DNA from: Planctomycetota bacterium | GTDB taxonomy: Bacteria; Planctomycetota; Planctomycetia; Pirellulales; Pirellulaceae | Direction of reading: 5' to 3' | Assembly (NCBI GenBank): GCA_026692865.1 | Contig: JAPLNI010000031.1 | Location: 1-64,000, forward strand | Length of the DNA: 64,000 nucleotides | Shown: positions 10,201 to 18,491 of the stretch, piece after piece | Layout of the letters: each line of letters opens with the position of its first letter | Position numbering within the stretch: position 1 is the first letter of the stretch | The notes under the pieces: model-generated | Database searches by the model: none | What the model was told of the DNA's origin: nothing | The model's input: only the letters and a program-made list of their open reading frames with translations | Position numbers and translations under genes: made by a program

Positions 10201-10940
10201 CACGGATGGAAGCGAAACTCAAGGTACGGCAACCTCTTTCACGAGTCGAAGTCACCCTGGCCGATGCGACTCACCAAACATGGTTGAAGGATCATGACGA
10301 CATCGCGAAAGAAGAATTGAACGTCAAAGAGATTCAATACAGCAGCGGTTCAAGTCCTTACGTCGAATACGTTGTTCAACCAAATCTGAGAAAACTCGGC
10401 CCGCGAGTCGGAAGCATGCTTCCTAAGCTCAAAGCCGCGCTGGCAAAAGCCGATGGAGCGACACTCCTTGATCAGATGACAACCAATGGCAAGATCAGTT
10501 TGACACTGGAAGATGCCAACGGTGCCAAGTCGATCGATTTGGACGGTGAAGATATTCTTGTTCGCTTGCAAGCTAAAGAAGGCTGGGCGGCAGCACAAGG
10601 ACACGGATGTGTTGTAGTGCTTGCAACTGCTTTAACGGAAGAATTAATCCAAGAGGGGATCGCTCGCGATGCAGTGCGACTAATCCAAGACCAACGAAAG
10701 GCGGTCGGCTGTGACTTCGCCGATCGTATTGAAATCGGGATTACAACCGCGTCGCAAGCAATCGCCGACGCAATCAACAATCACAAAGCGTTTATCGAAG
10801 GTGAAACGTTAGCAACCAGACTTGATGTTCATGTCGTCGAAGCGTTACCCGCAGAGGACCCCGCATTACAAGACCTTGGTGAATATCCGGTTCTGCTTGT
10901 GATCAAGACAGTCTCTTCTTCGGCTTCGCCAAAAAGTTAG
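7290..10940 (+). CDS. ileS: Isoleucyl-tRNA synthetase
   Basis: Charges tRNA-Ile in the cytoplasm. At 1216 residues with a GTG start, it has the class I signature as HPGH (residues 57-60), the WWxxG region, a CP1 editing insertion, and KMSKS (about 728-732), then an anticodon-binding domain. The length and C-terminal region suggest the long, eukaryote-like IleS type. Residues 253-283 (EPTALAAG...AASVDGS) are encoded by an inverted-repeat palindromic element at 8046-8137 that keeps the frame; this stretch is Ala/Thr/Ser-rich and looks like an insertion in or beside the editing domain. serB follows after 7 bp, so they are probably cotranscribed. Confidence 0.95.
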   Translation: MTGFQAVGTNAKFPELEEGILQFWKDNHIYKQSLELRKDGPSFVFYEGPPTANGLPHPGHCLTRAIKDVFPRYKTMRGYRCLRKAGWDTHGLPVEVEVCKELGIHGKSEIEKYGIEPFIQRCQQSVWRYMQEWERLTERIGFWIDLSEAYVTYHQSYIESIWWSLKSLFDRGLLYRGHKIVWWWAQGGTALSAGEVGQGYREVADPSVYVKFPLEEDPSLSLLVWTTTPWTLPSNQFAAVNPDLTYAICSFPEPTALAAGTDAPSTATSNVNANTPAASVDGSRIIVAQALVQSLSDKLKRPLAIDSLISGSELVGKYYKPPMDYYYGKSKAEVGTLKAGGQQRPSWRIVPADFVTIDSGTGAVHMAPAFGEADYDVLNQQKLLFVDGEAPPLICAVDSEGKFTSDCPDYQGIWVKDADKLIVRRLREEGSLLHFEQYVHDYPFCWRAEADPLIQYPRESWFVRTTQFRDSMLENNSKIRWMPEHIRDGRFGNFLASNVDWALSRERYWGTPLPIWVCEATSKMDAVASYDELLKKPGITGTEVWLKAKAANPELVEDLKVHKPYIDAVTYDSPFSKGSRMTRVTEVIDCWYDSGAMPFAQWGYPHKNHEQFADQFPADFISEAIDQTRGWFYSQLAISTMVFGPTPKALAHSLEQIDAQKPTDAPKQNFVQNTDQGQRDFPHPFKNCIVLGLMLAEWYESKDAKQRFLTEEEAKDACGKDYVSKSGKMSKSLRNYRSPNEIFDRFGADALRWYFYANQPPWNSILYSERAIRDSIPEFLLRLWNVFSFFTIYAEMDGFSGPADISAKLDQLTPEELSQSPTYRPIADRSELDRWMLSEVAAATEDVIAKMDSFDSYGACQVISQLVDSLSNWYVRRSRSRYWSSDKKSTDKIDAYWTLYESLLTISKLIAPFVPFMAESIWQQLTKPVGSQVRTSVHLCDYPTADASIVDRQLGVRMKLLREISSIGRSARMEAKLKVRQPLSRVEVTLADATHQTWLKDHDDIAKEELNVKEIQYSSGSSPYVEYVVQPNLRKLGPRVGSMLPKLKAALAKADGATLLDQMTTNGKISLTLEDANGAKSIDLDGEDILVRLQAKEGWAAAQGHGCVVVLATALTEELIQEGIARDAVRLIQDQRKAVGCDFADRIEIGITTASQAIADAINNHKAFIEGETLATRLDVHVVEALPAEDPALQDLGEYPVLLVIKTVSSSASPKS
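8046..8137. repeat. Palindromic element, family A, inside ileS
   Basis: The left arm GAGCCGACGGCGCTAGCC... (8046-8069) and the right arm (8114-8137) are inverted repeats matching at 21 of 24 positions, with a 44-bp centre. It is the same element type as at 216-312. Both arms are read through in frame, adding about 31 residues to IleS. Confidence 0.8.
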
Positions 10941-10947
10941 TTGGCAG

Positions 10948-12183
10948 ATGAATCAAGATACTGAAAAATCGACTGCAACTCTTGTTCTCTTTCGCTTCAC
11001 AGGCGACGATCGACCAGGTTTGACGGCTGCCCTTTCGGAGCACTTGGCAAGCTTTGACTGCATGATCATCGATGTCAACCAAGCGGTCATTCACGAATCG
11101 CTGCTGCTTGGATTGCTCGTCGCTATTCCAAGCGACCAGGACGCGGTGGCGATTGTGCGAGAGATGCATCACCTCGGTCATTCACTCGGGCTAAGCTGCA
11201 AACCTAAATGGATTGAAGATCACGACTACGATGACTGGGTGCATCGTCAAGGCAAATCTCGATTCATTCTGACGTTGTTATCACGGGCGGTTACTGCCCA
11301 GCAGTTCTGTGCCGTTAGTCGAATGCTTGCCGATCAGGGACTCAACATCGATGTAATCACGCGATTGTCGGGGCGGCCTCCACGAGTAGCAACGAGCGAA
11401 CTTACGCGAGCCTGTGTCGAGTTCTCGATTCGCGGCGAACCTCGCGATCCAATTCAACTCAAAGCCAGCCTCCTCGATCTTTCAAGTCAACTTGATCTGG
11501 ATCTCGCTTGGCAACGTGACGATGCATTTCGCCGTAATCGACGTGTTGTAGCTCTCGACATGGATTCAACGCTGCTTCAAGCTGAAGTGATTGATGAATT
11601 AGCAAAAGAGGCTGGTGTCGGTGAGGAGGTAAGCCTGATCACTGAAGCGGCAATGCGCGGCGAGATCGACTTTGATGAATCGCTACGCAAGCGAGTCAAA
11701 TCGCTCGCGGGATTGCCTGAGAGTGTTTTGCCGAAAATCGCTGCCCGATTGGAGCTTACTGAAGGAGCTGAATTGCTCCTATCTTCGCTTCGTCGATTCG
11801 GATATCGCACTGCGATTTTGTCTGGCGGCTTTACTTATTTTGGTAACTACTTGAAGCAACGTTTGGCAATCGATCACGTCTATGCAAACGAACTTGAAAT
11901 CATCGATGGTAAGCTTACCGGGCACGTGATTGGTCCGATCGTGAATGCTCAGCGGAAAGCCGCCTTGCTTGATCAGCTTGCCCTTAATGAAGGGATCGAT
12001 CGCAAGCAGACAATCGCCATTGGTGACGGCGCCAACGACCTACCGATGCTTGCGCGAGCTGGACTCGGTATCGCTTTCCATGCGAAACCAGTAGTGCGAC
12101 AATCCGCCGAACACCAAGTCTCCACCATGGGACTAGACGCCGTACTCTATCTCTTAGGCGTCCGCGACCGCGACTTGGTTTGA
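10948..12183 (+). CDS. serB: Phosphoserine phosphatase
   Basis: Hydrolyses O-phosphoserine to serine, the last step of serine biosynthesis. The 411-residue protein has two N-terminal ACT-like regions (about 10-90 and 100-185) and a HAD domain beginning with ALDMDSTLL (nucleophile Asp204, general acid Asp206), SGGF in motif II, and GDGANDLPML in motif III. The arrangement is that of SerB enzymes with tandem ACT domains, where the ACT part may sense serine. It starts 7 bp after ileS and is probably in the same operon. The repeat element array at 12205 begins shortly after the stop. Confidence 0.93.
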   Translation: MNQDTEKSTATLVLFRFTGDDRPGLTAALSEHLASFDCMIIDVNQAVIHESLLLGLLVAIPSDQDAVAIVREMHHLGHSLGLSCKPKWIEDHDYDDWVHRQGKSRFILTLLSRAVTAQQFCAVSRMLADQGLNIDVITRLSGRPPRVATSELTRACVEFSIRGEPRDPIQLKASLLDLSSQLDLDLAWQRDDAFRRNRRVVALDMDSTLLQAEVIDELAKEAGVGEEVSLITEAAMRGEIDFDESLRKRVKSLAGLPESVLPKIAARLELTEGAELLLSSLRRFGYRTAILSGGFTYFGNYLKQRLAIDHVYANELEIIDGKLTGHVIGPIVNAQRKAALLDQLALNEGIDRKQTIAIGDGANDLPMLARAGLGIAFHAKPVVRQSAEHQVSTMGLDAVLYLLGVRDRDLV

Positions 12184-12204
12184 ATCACCATAGATTCAAG
12201 AATT

Positions 12205-12314
12205 TGCCCGCGAATGACGCGGATTTACGCAAATGAAAAGGCGTAGATAGGTTGGCAATCTTTGCGATACTTCCATCCCGCATTTATCCGCGCCCATTCG
12301 CGTCATCCGCGGTC
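12205..12314. mobile_element. Inverted-repeat element, family B, copy 1 (no gene)
   Basis: A 110-bp unit begins TGCCCGCGAATGACGCGG and ends CGCGTCATCCGCGGTCA, giving imperfect terminal inverted repeats of about 18 bp. It is nearly identical to copy 2 at 12396. It has no coding capacity. Copies 1, 2 and 3 start 191 and 192 bp apart, with the spacer also repeated (GCTAGCACATATCAAAATAA before copies 2 and 3). Confidence 0.7.
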
Positions 12315-12395
12315 AAATCGTATTCTATTAAACGATACCTAAATCACGATCTACATATGACAACATTTGCCTTCGCTAGCACATATCAAAATAAC

Positions 12396-12506
12396 TGCCC
12401 GCGAATGACGCGGATTTACGCGAATGAAAAGGCGTAGATAGGTTGGCAATCTTTGCGATACTTCCATCCCGCATTTATCCGCGCCCATTCGCGTCATCCG
12501 CGGGCA
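12396..12506. mobile_element. Inverted-repeat element, family B, copy 2 (no gene)
   Basis: A 111-bp unit with intact TGCCCGCG...CGCGGGCA ends. The interior (GGCGTAGATAGGTTGGCAAT) is the same as in copy 1. It appears to be a short form of the gene-bearing copy 3. Confidence 0.7.
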
Positions 12507-12587
12507 GACCGTATTCTTTCATACGATGCGCTAAAACACGATCTACACAAGACTGTATCGGCGTTCGCTAGCACATATCAAAATAAC

Positions 12588-13260
12588 TGCCCGCGAATAA
12601 CGCGGATTTACGCGAATGAAAAGGTGTAAAGGCGAGAAATTCTTTAAACTGTATGGGCAGCTTTTTTCCGCGACAACTTGCGAGATGAGCTTGCTGAATT
12701 GTGTTGTTTCGAGACTGCAATAAACGGTACGTCTCGTGTTATAGAGGTGAAATGGAATGAGTGATAACCTAATCTATCGTGATGAATCCTTCAAAATCAT
12801 CGGTGCCTGCTTTGAAGTTTACAACGACATGGGATGTGGATTTCTAGAGCCGGTTTATCAAGAATGTCTAGAGATCGAGCATCGATATCAAAGTATTCCG
12901 TTCGTCCCTCATCAGCAGCTTCAATTATTCTATCGCGATGAGGAATTGAAGCAGAAGTATATTCCAGATTTCATTTGCTATGACAAGATCATCGTGGAAA
13001 TCAAATCCGTGAGCAAGCTTACTGACGAGCATCGCGCGCAGGTTATCAACTACTTAAATGCTACTGGCTACCAGCTTGGCTTACTCATAAATTTTGGCGG
13101 CCATCCCAAGCTAGAGTGGGAGCGACTTGTCCATACTGGGAAGAAAGCTCATCGTTAGCGCCTGAGCATTTACAAGAAGATGCTGTCCGCGAAAACAAAC
13201 GGCGTGCGAGAGCGATTCTAAATTGCATTTATACGCGCCTATTCGAGACATTCGCGGGCA
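12588..13260. mobile_element. Inverted-repeat element, family B, copy 3 carrying a GxxExxY gene
   Basis: The left end TGCCCGCGAATAACGCGG (from 12588) and the right end CATTCGCGGGCA (to 13260) match the ends of copies 1 and 2. The 12757-13158 gene sits between them, so the 673-bp unit looks like a full-length element of which copies 1 and 2 are gene-less forms. The perfect terminal inverted repeat is 11 bp, then it degenerates. No transposase is seen. Confidence 0.6.
12757..13158 (+). CDS. GxxExxY family protein (PD-(D/E)XK nuclease-like)
   Basis: A 133-residue protein carrying the naming motif G28-F-L-E31-P-V-Y34. It also has P70-D71 followed by E81-I-K83 on the next strand, the pattern of a PD-(D/E)XK nuclease core, so nuclease activity is plausible but not proved for this family. 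AGAGGTG lies seven bases before the ATG, supporting the start. It lies inside an inverted-repeat element whose gene-less copies sit directly upstream. The family is multicopy in several environmental bacterial groups and has no established function. Confidence 0.85.
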   Translation: MSDNLIYRDESFKIIGACFEVYNDMGCGFLEPVYQECLEIEHRYQSIPFVPHQQLQLFYRDEELKQKYIPDFICYDKIIVEIKSVSKLTDEHRAQVINYLNATGYQLGLLINFGGHPKLEWERLVHTGKKAHR

Positions 13261-13273
13261 AGCGGCATTTGGT

Positions 13274-14755
13274 TTACTTGGACTTGTCCTCTCGCGTAAC
13301 GCAATACAGGTGACTGTTGGATCTTAGGAATAGTTGTCCGGCGTCTATGGCTGGGGTTGCGTTGAATTCGGTTGTGTCTGAATCGAAGGTGTTCTGTGCA
13401 ACAATATCAAGCTTATCTGACGGATTGATTACAAGAACTCCACTAGTTCGTGTTTGCGCATAGACTTTTCCATTAATCGCAACAGGCGAAGCGTAAACGG
13501 GGCGGCCTCGAGTATCGATACCTGGTGTTCGTGATTTATGAATAAGCTCGCCCGTTTCGGCATTGATACAGTAGTACATACCGCGATCATCGATCCAATA
13601 CAAACGACGATCCAATAATACAGGAGATGCGACGTACGACGAGTTTCTTCCTGTCCAAAGAATGTTTGATTTTGAAACATCGCCTTTGCCACCTGCTTGC
13701 ATTGCAAGGCTACCTGAAGAACGATATCCGCCGAAGGCATAGATAGTCTTGCCATCGATAACTACGCTCGGCGATAGATTGTCAGTCAGAGACGTTTCAG
13801 CAAACCAAGCCAGCTTTCCAGTCAATGGATTCATGCCCCATACTTCACCAGGGACCGCGATCACCAAGTCATCGCGTGTGTCACTTATTTTGACAATTGC
13901 GGGAGTTCCATAAGTCGATTCAAGTGTCGACGCTTCCGCTTTCCAAGCAACCTTACCGGTAGCTTTCTCAAGTGCAACGATCGCTTGCGACTCTTCTGAA
14001 GCGTTCACAATGAGAAGGTCTCCATAGACGATCAAGCTTGCCGCCGAACCCCATCCACGATTTCCTGACTCAGTACCCACCGAAACATTCCAAAGTGGAT
14101 TCCCGTTCAAATCAAACGCATGTACGCCGGACTTTCCAAGAAATGCATAGACCGATTTGCCATCCGTCGCTGGCGTGTTGGTTGCGTAACCATGTTCAGG
14201 AACACCCATGCCTTGATAGGGGTCTTCACGTTGCTCGTTGTTTACTGATCGAGTCCAAACGATTGCCCCGGTGCTACGGTCGATACAACTAAGATGACGT
14301 TTGAGTTGCTTGATATCGCCCAACTGGCCTTCCTCGCCGTAACCCGAATAAGAAGTTACAAAAGCATGAGCCTTCGTAAGAACCGGACTTGAAGCTCCCG
14401 ATCCGGGTAGTTTCGTCTTCCAACGCAAATTCTTCGTATCACTCCACTCAGTTGGAATGGTTGTATCAAGGCTCACCCCGGTACCGTTAGGACCTCGAAA
14501 GCGATTCCAAATTACCTCTTCCACGATTGGGCTATCGGTTTTGACAAGCTCGAACTTAGTCGATAAAGGCATCATCGATTCGCGTGATGTCTCAACGTCT
14601 GCAATCGCATCAGGATTAGCTGTGACGCTTTCGATTGCAGGCCGCGCGGAAGCACCGTTCATTCGCGGTCTTCTACCTCGAGGAAGCAATACCATAACAG
14701 CGACTGCAGCGAGCACGCTTGAGGCAAGGATGACAGTGAGGATTCTTTTTTTCAT
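13274..14755 (-). CDS. PQQ-type beta-propeller protein (BamB-like), second copy
   Basis: 493 residues. The N-terminus is a signal anchor (MKKRILTVILASSVLAAVAV) followed by a 60-residue linker and the FRGPNGTG entry motif. Repeated blades carry W-K/W-T at strand ends (TGKVAWKAE, TGKLAWFAE, NGNPLWNVS). It is probably periplasmic and membrane-anchored. It shares the opening motif and blade pattern with the protein at 5263-6570 but is clearly diverged. AGG precedes the ATG by eight bases. It is convergent with the repeat element at 12588-13260, and its stop lies only 14 bp from the element end. The YHYH gene lies 72 bp upstream on the same strand and may be cotranscribed. Confidence 0.85.
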   Translation of the reverse strand: MKKRILTVILASSVLAAVAVMVLLPRGRRPRMNGASARPAIESVTANPDAIADVETSRESMMPLSTKFELVKTDSPIVEEVIWNRFRGPNGTGVSLDTTIPTEWSDTKNLRWKTKLPGSGASSPVLTKAHAFVTSYSGYGEEGQLGDIKQLKRHLSCIDRSTGAIVWTRSVNNEQREDPYQGMGVPEHGYATNTPATDGKSVYAFLGKSGVHAFDLNGNPLWNVSVGTESGNRGWGSAASLIVYGDLLIVNASEESQAIVALEKATGKVAWKAEASTLESTYGTPAIVKISDTRDDLVIAVPGEVWGMNPLTGKLAWFAETSLTDNLSPSVVIDGKTIYAFGGYRSSGSLAMQAGGKGDVSKSNILWTGRNSSYVASPVLLDRRLYWIDDRGMYYCINAETGELIHKSRTPGIDTRGRPVYASPVAINGKVYAQTRTSGVLVINPSDKLDIVAQNTFDSDTTEFNATPAIDAGQLFLRSNSHLYCVTREDKSK

Positions 14756-14827
14756 TCGAGCTACCTAAAGAATATGAAGCTATCTTAGTTTTGAACAAAT
14801 TTTGATGTTTGTTGAGAAGCGTAAGTA

Positions 14828-16036
14828 TTACTTTTCAATCACACGTAATACGTCGTTTCGTTTGATCGCGATTGTACCTGGACCAAACCCGGTTCCCTTA
14901 AACTCCAAGTGGCAGTCTAACCAAACACCCAACGAGGCATCGTCAGGGATCACGAACTCAGCCGTAACTGTGTTTCCTTCACGCGTAATTTTAGTTGATT
15001 CGTAGGGACCTATCTGAGCCCAAGTCGGGTTACTTTCGGGAAGTCCGCGTCGATTGGCATTCTCTGGAGTCAATTCGAATCGCACCGAGTGCGTGTTGCC
15101 ACGAGTAAGGCTTCCCGGGATTACTGACGCAATGACTGGTTTTCCTTTTTCACCGCTTTGCGTGTTATCTATGAGTGGTCCTGTCCCTGCGCGTCGAAGT
15201 CCTCGGTTGTTCGAAGGTTCAACAACGCCCGCGTAGCCGCCAAGGATGTATGGAAACTTTCCCGGGGTGACATGATAGTGGTATCCTCGCAATTCGTCCT
15301 TGTGACCATTGCAGGCATCCAAAGCTTGTCCCTCTTTGATATCCTTGGCCATCAATCCGTCTGCCTCATAAGGGCCATAAACAGGAAACCCGTCGAACGC
15401 GAAACCGATCATAGGCGAGTGCTGCTTGCCATCGTCAGCAAAGGGCGACTTCACACAACTTGGATACTTGTGATAGTGATAAACGCCTGTTTGTTGAGGA
15501 TGTCCGCAGCAAGAGTCGAGCCACACTTCGGTGTATCCTTCGACTGCATTCATTCCCTCTTGTTCGAATGGATTGAAGAAGACGACGCCATTTAATGCCA
15601 TCCCAACCGGCCCCATGGGAAGTCGAGTAATCGTCTCGGCCATTTTTGGAACTAGCGGAATTCGGAAGTTGAATTTTTGCACGCGAATCGTGTTGGGATT
15701 GCCGCTATTGGGAAAGATAGCCGTTGGATGATTCGGGTAGCCTTGGCTTTCAACGATAAGAAAGTTTGCGTCATGACTTAGCTTCAAGTTCGCAATTCCG
15801 TCTTTATTCGAGTCTTGCTGATGATAAGAGAACAAGTCAAGAAATCGTTCACCATCCTTGTAAAAGTAGGTGGGCTTGTCACCTTCTTTGACATACCAGT
15901 AGCCGCCGATTGCGGTAAGGTCGGAAGCATTTTCTGAATGCCCGCTAGCACCGGAGGTGTCGCCCAGCATCGCAAAAAAGTTCAGAATGAGAAGTGCTGC
16001 GGTAGCATTGATTGCGAGAAATACTCGTTTGAGCAT
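14828..16036 (-). CDS. YHYH domain-containing secreted protein
   Basis: 402 residues from the ATG at 16036, which is preceded by GGAAAG and opens a signal peptide (MLKRVFLAINATAALLILNF). An upstream in-frame start at 16147 is less likely because it puts 37 residues before the signal. Two copies of the eponymous motif are visible (GVYHYHKYP and RGYHYHVTP), with D-S-C-C-G-H between; the histidines suggest metal binding. The C-terminal 110 residues look like a beta-sandwich. The domain family is known from secreted proteins of planctomycetes and marine bacteria; its function is unknown. Confidence 0.85.
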   Translation of the reverse strand: MLKRVFLAINATAALLILNFFAMLGDTSGASGHSENASDLTAIGGYWYVKEGDKPTYFYKDGERFLDLFSYHQQDSNKDGIANLKLSHDANFLIVESQGYPNHPTAIFPNSGNPNTIRVQKFNFRIPLVPKMAETITRLPMGPVGMALNGVVFFNPFEQEGMNAVEGYTEVWLDSCCGHPQQTGVYHYHKYPSCVKSPFADDGKQHSPMIGFAFDGFPVYGPYEADGLMAKDIKEGQALDACNGHKDELRGYHYHVTPGKFPYILGGYAGVVEPSNNRGLRRAGTGPLIDNTQSGEKGKPVIASVIPGSLTRGNTHSVRFELTPENANRRGLPESNPTWAQIGPYESTKITREGNTVTAEFVIPDDASLGVWLDCHLEFKGTGFGPGTIAIKRNDVLRVIEK

Positions 16037-16195
16037 GACGTTGCTTTCCGGTAGTGAGAAGAGAGAGATTCGCCTTTCCTTTCGCATTGTACGAAAGCAA
16101 CCTGAAGCCAAGGTGAAGATCGGCGGTAAAAAGTTCCTGAAAAGCAAAACGCCCGCGAATAACTAGTCATTGTGCCCAAGTACAATAATTGAACT

Positions 16196-17740
16196 ATGGC
16201 AGAGACAACCACTTCCTATTACATCGCGATGCGTCGGGAAAGCCTCCGGGCGTTCTTTGATGCTTCGCCGACAGCCAAGCTTCTTCGGTCAGACCTTGCT
16301 CCGTTTGTGCTCGAATTTTTGAATCGTGTCTTTAAGTTAGGCGAATCGATCACGATTGGACAAGCCGAGTTGAAAAGTCGGCTTACTCTATTTCAGGAGG
16401 AGATCCATGAGACCGAACCAACTTTATTAAGCGGCCCACCGGACGGATATTTGACGAAGTGGACCGACGCGGGTTGGTTGAAACGCTTCCGTTCGGCAAG
16501 CTCCAATGAATCCCAGTATCAGTTGACTCCATTTACAGAAGAGGCAATCCGTTTTGTCGATGGTGCCCTTTCACGGACGGGAGAGTTGGTTGGTACGGAA
16601 AGTCGTCTGCGATTGGTCATTGAAACCATCGAAGATATCGTTCGTGGTGCATCGGCAGATCCTCAAGAGCGTCTGGCATATCTCAAACTACAACGCGAAG
16701 AAATCGATGCACAGATCGAAGCAATCGAATCAGGCAAGTCTGTCCAGGTTTATCGCGATAGTCAAATCCGTGAAAAGTTTCAAATCGCAGTCGATCAACT
16801 CCTGCGATTGCAATCCGATTTTCGAGCCGTCGAAGAACGATTTCAAGTGATCGCTCGTCAAGTTCAACAACGCCAATCACAAGGAAGCGGGACACCCGGC
16901 TCCATTCTTGGGTTTGCTCTCGATAGCGAGGACATGCTCAAGATGCAGGACGAAGGAATCAGCTTCTTTGCCTTTGTCAATTTCTTGTATGCTCCCGCTC
17001 AACAAGAATCGCTGATGAAATCGATTCGCGAGATCCAGCGACTTGCGGCGCTGGCTGATCAAAGCGAATCGCTCTCGCGCGTTCGCCGAATGGTTCCTTC
17101 GTTAATGGCCGAAGCCGACAAAGTCATTCGCACCACCGCTCGACTTTCATCCACGCTGCGACGGCTGCTCGATGTAGATGCGACCGCAGAAAGAATCCGT
17201 TTGGCAAATGTACTCAAAGATATCCGTCATGCTGCGTTGCGTTTAAACGAACAAAGCGATGCACTTAAGTTGCGTGAGATGATTCAGATCGATATCGAGT
17301 CCGATGTCCAGGTGTACTCGCCGCTGTCGAGAACGTTTTGGAGTCCAACCCAATCATTCCAAGCCCCGACAGCTCACGAACACCACTACAACCTCGAGCA
17401 AGCCAAGGCAATCGCGACGGCGTTTTCCAAGCTCAAGCGTTTAGACCTGAAGAAGCTGCGAAAGACTATACGACAGTGGGTGAGCAATGGAAACAGCGGG
17501 ACACTCGCGACCATGCTGAACGATATGATAATCTCGCTATCTTTGAGCGATGGTGTCATCGAAGTGTTGGGATACATTCAGATCGCTCACGATGACGGCC
17601 ACTTAATTGATTCGACTCTTACTGAATCAATCATCCTGCCAGAGGCGATCGGATCGCGCAAGACACTCAACGTGACAATACCCCGAGTAACCATCATCGC
17701 AAGCAAGTCGCATTCGGAATACAGTAAAAAACCGCGGTAG
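16196..17740 (+). CDS. jetA: Wadjet system protein JetA (DUF3375)
   Basis: First gene of a complete jetABCD locus. The 514-residue protein has the DUF3375 layout: an N-terminal winged-helix region (SPTAKLLRSDLAPFVLEFLN), a long helical/coiled-coil middle (about 140-230), and a C-terminal part beginning after RTFWSPTQ. In characterised Wadjet, JetA is the kleisin-like (MukF-like) subunit that bridges the SMC heads of JetC. There is no obvious ribosome site before the ATG. The next gene starts 10-22 bp downstream. A 13-bp match to the family B element end (GCCCGCGAATAAC, 16151-16163) lies just upstream and may be a relic. Confidence 0.92.
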   Translation: MAETTTSYYIAMRRESLRAFFDASPTAKLLRSDLAPFVLEFLNRVFKLGESITIGQAELKSRLTLFQEEIHETEPTLLSGPPDGYLTKWTDAGWLKRFRSASSNESQYQLTPFTEEAIRFVDGALSRTGELVGTESRLRLVIETIEDIVRGASADPQERLAYLKLQREEIDAQIEAIESGKSVQVYRDSQIREKFQIAVDQLLRLQSDFRAVEERFQVIARQVQQRQSQGSGTPGSILGFALDSEDMLKMQDEGISFFAFVNFLYAPAQQESLMKSIREIQRLAALADQSESLSRVRRMVPSLMAEADKVIRTTARLSSTLRRLLDVDATAERIRLANVLKDIRHAALRLNEQSDALKLREMIQIDIESDVQVYSPLSRTFWSPTQSFQAPTAHEHHYNLEQAKAIATAFSKLKRLDLKKLRKTIRQWVSNGNSGTLATMLNDMIISLSLSDGVIEVLGYIQIAHDDGHLIDSTLTESIILPEAIGSRKTLNVTIPRVTIIASKSHSEYSKKPR

Positions 17741-17762
17741 TGTTCAGATAGTGATCATAGAA

Positions 17763-18491
17763 ATGTTCAACCCAGAAAACGAAACAGAAGAATCCAACTC
17801 CAACATAGTCTTGCAACATCAAGACTACGGATCGAATAACCAATCAAACAGCGAATCTAGTAGCGACACGAGCTATGAGGCGTGGAGTGGCGTCGCTGTT
17901 CGCTTGCTACAAGGTGTTGTCTACCATGACGACAACCAAGACAATTGGAATACTTTGCTGCGGTCCGTCTCGCCACTGACTGATTATTTTTCCAAAATCG
18001 GATTATTGCTTATCGTCAATGAGAGCGACGGAATGGCTTATCTTCGACAAGCCAACATCGACGATCTAGCACCAGATCAAGGAACGATCCCGAAGCTCTT
18101 TCGACGTGTTCCGCTCGGTTTTGAGGCGACATTGCTATCGGTGTTGCTTCGAGACGAACTACGGCAGTTCGAGGAGGAAGATCTTTCGAACGAACGATGT
18201 GTGATTGCTCAACATGATTTGTTAGTCCTGTGGCAAGCATTCTTCCCTGAGCAAACCGACGAGGTCAGGCTGACGAAAATGCTTGTTGCCTCGCTTCGAA
18301 AGTTAGAAGACTTAAAGTTTGTCCGGCAGTTCGAAAGCGAGCCTCCTTCGTGGGAAGTACGAAGAATATTGAAAGCAAGGCTCCCACTGGATGATTTGGA
18401 ACGACTGCGTGCGACCATTGTTGAGAATGTTTCCAAGGGAGCAGTCCTTAGCGAAGTTACTCAGGATAGCGAAGGAGAAATCGGATCTTGA
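17763..18491 (+). CDS. jetB: Wadjet system protein JetB (DUF4194)
   Basis: About 242 residues, matching the DUF4194 family in content: after an acidic Ser/Asn-rich leader, the core has GVVYHDDNQDNWNTLLR, the LFRRVPLGFEATLLSVLLR segment, and a winged-helix-like C-terminus. JetB is the KITE-like (MukE-like) subunit bound to JetA. The start may be GTG at 17751 or ATG at 17763; neither has a good ribosome site. Its stop overlaps the TTG start of jetC (TTGA), indicating translational coupling within the operon. Confidence 0.9.
   Translation: MFNPENETEESNSNIVLQHQDYGSNNQSNSESSSDTSYEAWSGVAVRLLQGVVYHDDNQDNWNTLLRSVSPLTDYFSKIGLLLIVNESDGMAYLRQANIDDLAPDQGTIPKLFRRVPLGFEATLLSVLLRDELRQFEEEDLSNERCVIAQHDLLVLWQAFFPEQTDEVRLTKMLVASLRKLEDLKFVRQFESEPPSWEVRRILKARLPLDDLERLRATIVENVSKGAVLSEVTQDSEGEIGS

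Noticed and set aside
12205-12640. Regularly spaced repeats at about 191 bp suggest a CRISPR array
   Set aside because: The repeat units are 110 bp with inverted ends, the spacers are similar to each other, and no cas gene is present.
16151-16163. A family B element end directly before jetA as evidence of recent mobilisation of the Wadjet locus
   Set aside because: Only 13 bp match and no partner end was found after jetD, so chance or relic cannot be excluded.
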